A stretch of DNA of 8,815 nucleotides from Planctomycetota bacterium (GTDB lineage Bacteria > Planctomycetota > Phycisphaerae > Phycisphaerales > SM1A02), in contig JACNLR010000220.1 in assembly GCA_014381385.1 (NCBI GenBank), positions 1 to 8,815 of the forward strand, written 5' to 3'. The translations under genes and the position numbers were made by a program. Positions 6,756 to 8,815 of this stretch are shown here, one piece after another (the stretch's first letter is position 1; each line of letters opens with the position of its first letter). The notes below the pieces were generated by a model. That model did not search any database. It was given only the letters and a program-made list of their open reading frames with translations, and was not told where the DNA came from.

Positions 6756-8048
6756 ATGAGTGACCAACCCGATAACAACGCAGCATCCGACACACCGACC
6801 ACCTCAGAGAGAAGCGGTTCTCCAGGAGCATCGACGTTTGGCTTTGAAACGATCCTTGGAAAACTCGTTGTAGAAAACGGACTTGTGACACCTGAAGAAT
6901 TGAGCGAATGTTCTGCGTTGTTACAAGACACCGAAGGGAACGCAACAGGGCACACACTTGCAGACATACTCATCAACCATCAGTTTGTTACAAGGCGACA
7001 ACTCGACCGCCTACAAATTGATTTTGACACGAGAAAATCTACGCAACGCATTCAAGGCTATCGAATAATTCGAAAGTTAGACTCAGGTGCAATGGCGACA
7101 GTATTTCTTGCGCAACAAGAAAGTTTAGACCGCCCTGTCGCGATCAAAGTGCTGCCAAAGAAATTCTCAGAAAACGAGGAATTCCTTGAACGGTTTTACA
7201 AAGAGGGTCGTGCTGCTGCAAAATTGAACGACGCAAATATTGTGCAGGCTTACGATGTTGGTCAATCTGGAGAATACCATTACTTCGTTATGGAATACGT
7301 CGATGGTGACACTGTGTTTGAACAGATTGTTGAAAAAAAGAAACTCTCTGAACAAGAGGCGATGCCGATCATTCGACAAGTTGCACTCGCACTCAAGCAC
7401 GCCCATGATGTCGGTTTTATTCATAGGGACATCAAACCTAAAAATATTATGATTGCAAAGAATGGCGATGTAAAACTTGCCGACCTCGGGCTTGCGCGTG
7501 CCCTTGACGATGCCGAAGCAGCAGAGGCAGAAGCAGGTCGAGCGTACGGGACACCGTACTACATTAGCCCAGAGCAAATCAGGGGCAAAAAGAAAATTAC
7601 CGCTGCTGCTGATATATATGGTCTTGGCGCCACGCTTTACCATATGGTTACGGGCAAAGTCCCATTCTCCGGCAAGAACCCATCGGACGTCATGCACCGC
7701 CACTTAAAACAAGAGCTAGTGCCACCTGACCATATTAATCCGTCGCTTTCACCGGGGTTTTCGCAAATTATTGAGATGATGATGGCGAAGGATGTGTCTG
7801 CGCGATATCAAAATGCTTCTGACCTCATAGAAGATCTTGACGCTGTTGCCGCTGGCGGTTCTCCTCAGTTCGCACAACCAGCACTTGATTTTGCAAAACT
7901 CGCAAAAACTGCGCAGGGAGTTCCAGCTTCGCAAGTGCCAACGCAACCCACAAGCCGAAACGGCGGCATGTCTTCAGCATTGCTCCCACTTCTACTAACA
8001 AGCGCCGTGATTAATTTGATTTTACTGTTGCTGTTAATCTTGCTGTAA
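6756..8048 (+). CDS. Tail-anchored Ser/Thr protein kinase with MshEN-like N-terminal segment
   Basis: A Hanks-type kinase of 430 residues that should phosphorylate Ser/Thr on target proteins at the inner face of a membrane. Residues 1-28 are a disordered Ser/Thr-rich tail. Residues 32-87 resemble the GspE/MshEN helical repeat (LGKLVVENGLVTPEELSECS at 34-53, then a weaker second copy TLADILINHQFVTRRQL at 67-83). The kinase domain spans about 102-365: Lys131 in VAIK, Glu150 in helix C, HRDIKPKN (223-230), DLG (243-245) in place of DFG, GTPYYISPEQ (265-274), Asp286 in AADIYGLG and Arg350. The glycine loop (LDSGAMATV, 108-116) keeps only the second of three canonical glycines. A Gln/Pro/Ala-rich linker leads to one hydrophobic segment at 408-430, which ends the protein, so there is no extracellular sensor as in PknB. 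No partner phosphatase is adjacent. Confidence 0.93.
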   Translation: MSDQPDNNAASDTPTTSERSGSPGASTFGFETILGKLVVENGLVTPEELSECSALLQDTEGNATGHTLADILINHQFVTRRQLDRLQIDFDTRKSTQRIQGYRIIRKLDSGAMATVFLAQQESLDRPVAIKVLPKKFSENEEFLERFYKEGRAAAKLNDANIVQAYDVGQSGEYHYFVMEYVDGDTVFEQIVEKKKLSEQEAMPIIRQVALALKHAHDVGFIHRDIKPKNIMIAKNGDVKLADLGLARALDDAEAAEAEAGRAYGTPYYISPEQIRGKKKITAAADIYGLGATLYHMVTGKVPFSGKNPSDVMHRHLKQELVPPDHINPSLSPGFSQIIEMMMAKDVSARYQNASDLIEDLDAVAAGGSPQFAQPALDFAKLAKTAQGVPASQVPTQPTSRNGGMSSALLPLLLTSAVINLILLLLLILL

Positions 8049-8050
8049 AA

Positions 8051-8710
8051 CTACGAACAACACTCAGTTTGTTTTCGCGCATTCCAGTCTGCAAGAAAAC
8101 CCGCAAGACCTTTGTCTGTGAGCGGATGGTTCATCATTTGCTTGATTACTTTAAAGGGCACAGTTGCAACATCGGACCCCACAAGTGCGCACTGCACGAG
8201 GTGCAATGGGTGACGAATGGAAGCGGAAAGTATTTTAGTTGTATAGCCATAATTATCGTAGATGGTGCGAATTTGTTGAATCAATTCCATGCCGTCACCA
8301 CCTATATCATCGATGCGGCCTAGGAACGGACTTACTAAAAACGCACCAGCTTTTGCGACCAACATTGCTTGAAGTGGTTGGAAACAGAGCGTCATATTAA
8401 CCCGAACACCACGATCTGAGAGTGTCTTGCAAGCCTTCAAGCCATCAACGGTGCAAGGTAATTTTATGACGATGTTGTTTGCAATTTCAAGGAGAGCGTT
8501 TGCCTCTTCAATCATGCCATCGTGCTCAAGGGAAACCACTTCGCCACTTACAGGCCCAGCAACGACTGCGCATATCTCAGACATTCGGTCATGAAAATCT
8601 ACGCCCTCCTTTGCAATCAAACTTGGATTCGTTGTTACTCCATCAAGAATGCCAAGTGCGGCCGCTTCCTTGATTTCATCAATATTCGCGGTATCAATAT
8701 ATAGCTCCAT
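8051..8710 (-). CDS. tal: Transaldolase, small TalC/FSA-type
   Basis: This cytosolic class I aldolase-fold enzyme probably moves a dihydroxyacetone unit between sugar phosphates in the non-oxidative pentose phosphate pathway. The 219-residue length fits the short (subfamily 4/5) transaldolases. Motifs: MELYIDTANIDEIKEA (1-16, Asp6), GVTTNPSLIAKEG (24-36, Asn28), NIVIKLPCT (79-87, Schiff-base Lys83), SPFLGRIDD (127-135), SASIRH (162-167) and NHPLTDKGLAGFLADW (194-209). Glu57 in SGEVVSLE and Phe129 in SPF occupy positions that are Gln and Tyr in E. coli fructose-6-phosphate aldolase, which favours transaldolase over FSA activity. The start is ATG 8710-8708; GAGG lies 13 bases upstream (8724-8727), somewhat far for a ribosome site. 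It ends two bases from the kinase stop, tail to tail, and a tandem repeat array lies upstream. Confidence 0.93.
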   Translation of the reverse strand: MELYIDTANIDEIKEAAALGILDGVTTNPSLIAKEGVDFHDRMSEICAVVAGPVSGEVVSLEHDGMIEEANALLEIANNIVIKLPCTVDGLKACKTLSDRGVRVNMTLCFQPLQAMLVAKAGAFLVSPFLGRIDDIGGDGMELIQQIRTIYDNYGYTTKILSASIRHPLHLVQCALVGSDVATVPFKVIKQMMNHPLTDKGLAGFLADWNARKQTECCS

Positions 8711-8743
8711 AGGCGGAATGATACCTCAGGGTCCTTGCTCCAT

Positions 8744-8815
8744 GGGGTCAGACTCCTCTAGGGGTCAGACTCCTCTTTGGGGTCAGACTCCTCTTTGGGG
8801 TCAGACTCCTCTTTG
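8744..8815. repeat. Tandem array of a 17-18-bp unit, continuing past the window end
   Basis: The 16-base core GGGGTCAGACTCCTCT occurs perfectly at 8744-8759, 8761-8776, 8779-8794 and 8797-8812, joined by A, TT, TT and TT. A fifth unit begins at 8815, so the array length is unknown. The stretch AGGGTCCTTGCTCCAT at 8728-8743 looks like a decayed unit. Each core holds a 13-bp near-palindrome centred on A (GGGGTC-A-GACTCC, one G:T mismatch). The array occupies the region upstream of the transaldolase, where its promoter would be expected. Confidence 0.92.

Noticed and set aside
8056..8074. Hairpin AACAA / TTGTT followed by T residues as a kinase terminator
   Set aside because: The stem is only about five AT-rich pairs and lies inside the transaldolase coding sequence; too weak to call.
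8744..8815. CRISPR array at the window end
   Set aside because: Units are joined by one or two bases with no spacers, so it is a simple tandem repeat.

Overview
The window is almost fully packed with chromosomal housekeeping genes and reads like a Gram-negative bacterium, most likely a member of the Planctomycetota (possibly the Phycisphaerae side). Three things point that way: shikimate enzymes fused as AroD-AroE in one bacterial protein, a Ser/Thr kinase with a DLG instead of DFG motif and a GspE/MshEN-like N-terminal segment, and a Maf protein with a GYNLSER / GDPTSVMGLPM C-terminus. A lipid A kinase (LpxK) shows that an LPS-type outer membrane is made. The lineage call is inference from family knowledge and no search was run.

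Layout. Positions 1-3090 (+): the 3' end of a ClpB-type disaggregase, then aroC and a fused aroDE that overlap by 4 bases (ATGA). Together AroC and AroDE supply three steps of the shikimate pathway (steps 3, 4 and 7). Positions 3081-3181: a repeat-rich intergenic element with a perfect 20-bp inverted repeat plus a third, partial copy. It lies between convergent operons and overlaps the aroDE stop codon.

Positions 3198-6620 (-): a tight operon transcribed leftwards, maf - lpxK - pepP - a 202-aa unidentified protein, with gaps of 2, 7 and 3 bases. Positions 6621-6755: a divergent promoter region with a good sigma70-like promoter for the kinase and three GATTCAC motifs that could be an operator. 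Positions 6756-8048 (+): a Ser/Thr protein kinase with a C-terminal membrane anchor. Positions 8051-8710 (-): a transaldolase of the small TalC/FSA type, tail to tail with the kinase and only 2 bases away. Positions 8744-8815: a tandem array of a 17-18-bp unit that runs off the window end, upstream of the transaldolase.

I see no CRISPR array, tRNA, rRNA, transposase or phage gene. I do not see a clear new multi-gene system. The parts most worth a second look are the two non-coding repeat elements, which have similar odd-palindrome cores, the membrane-anchored kinase, and the unidentified 202-aa protein closing the maf-lpxK-pepP operon.
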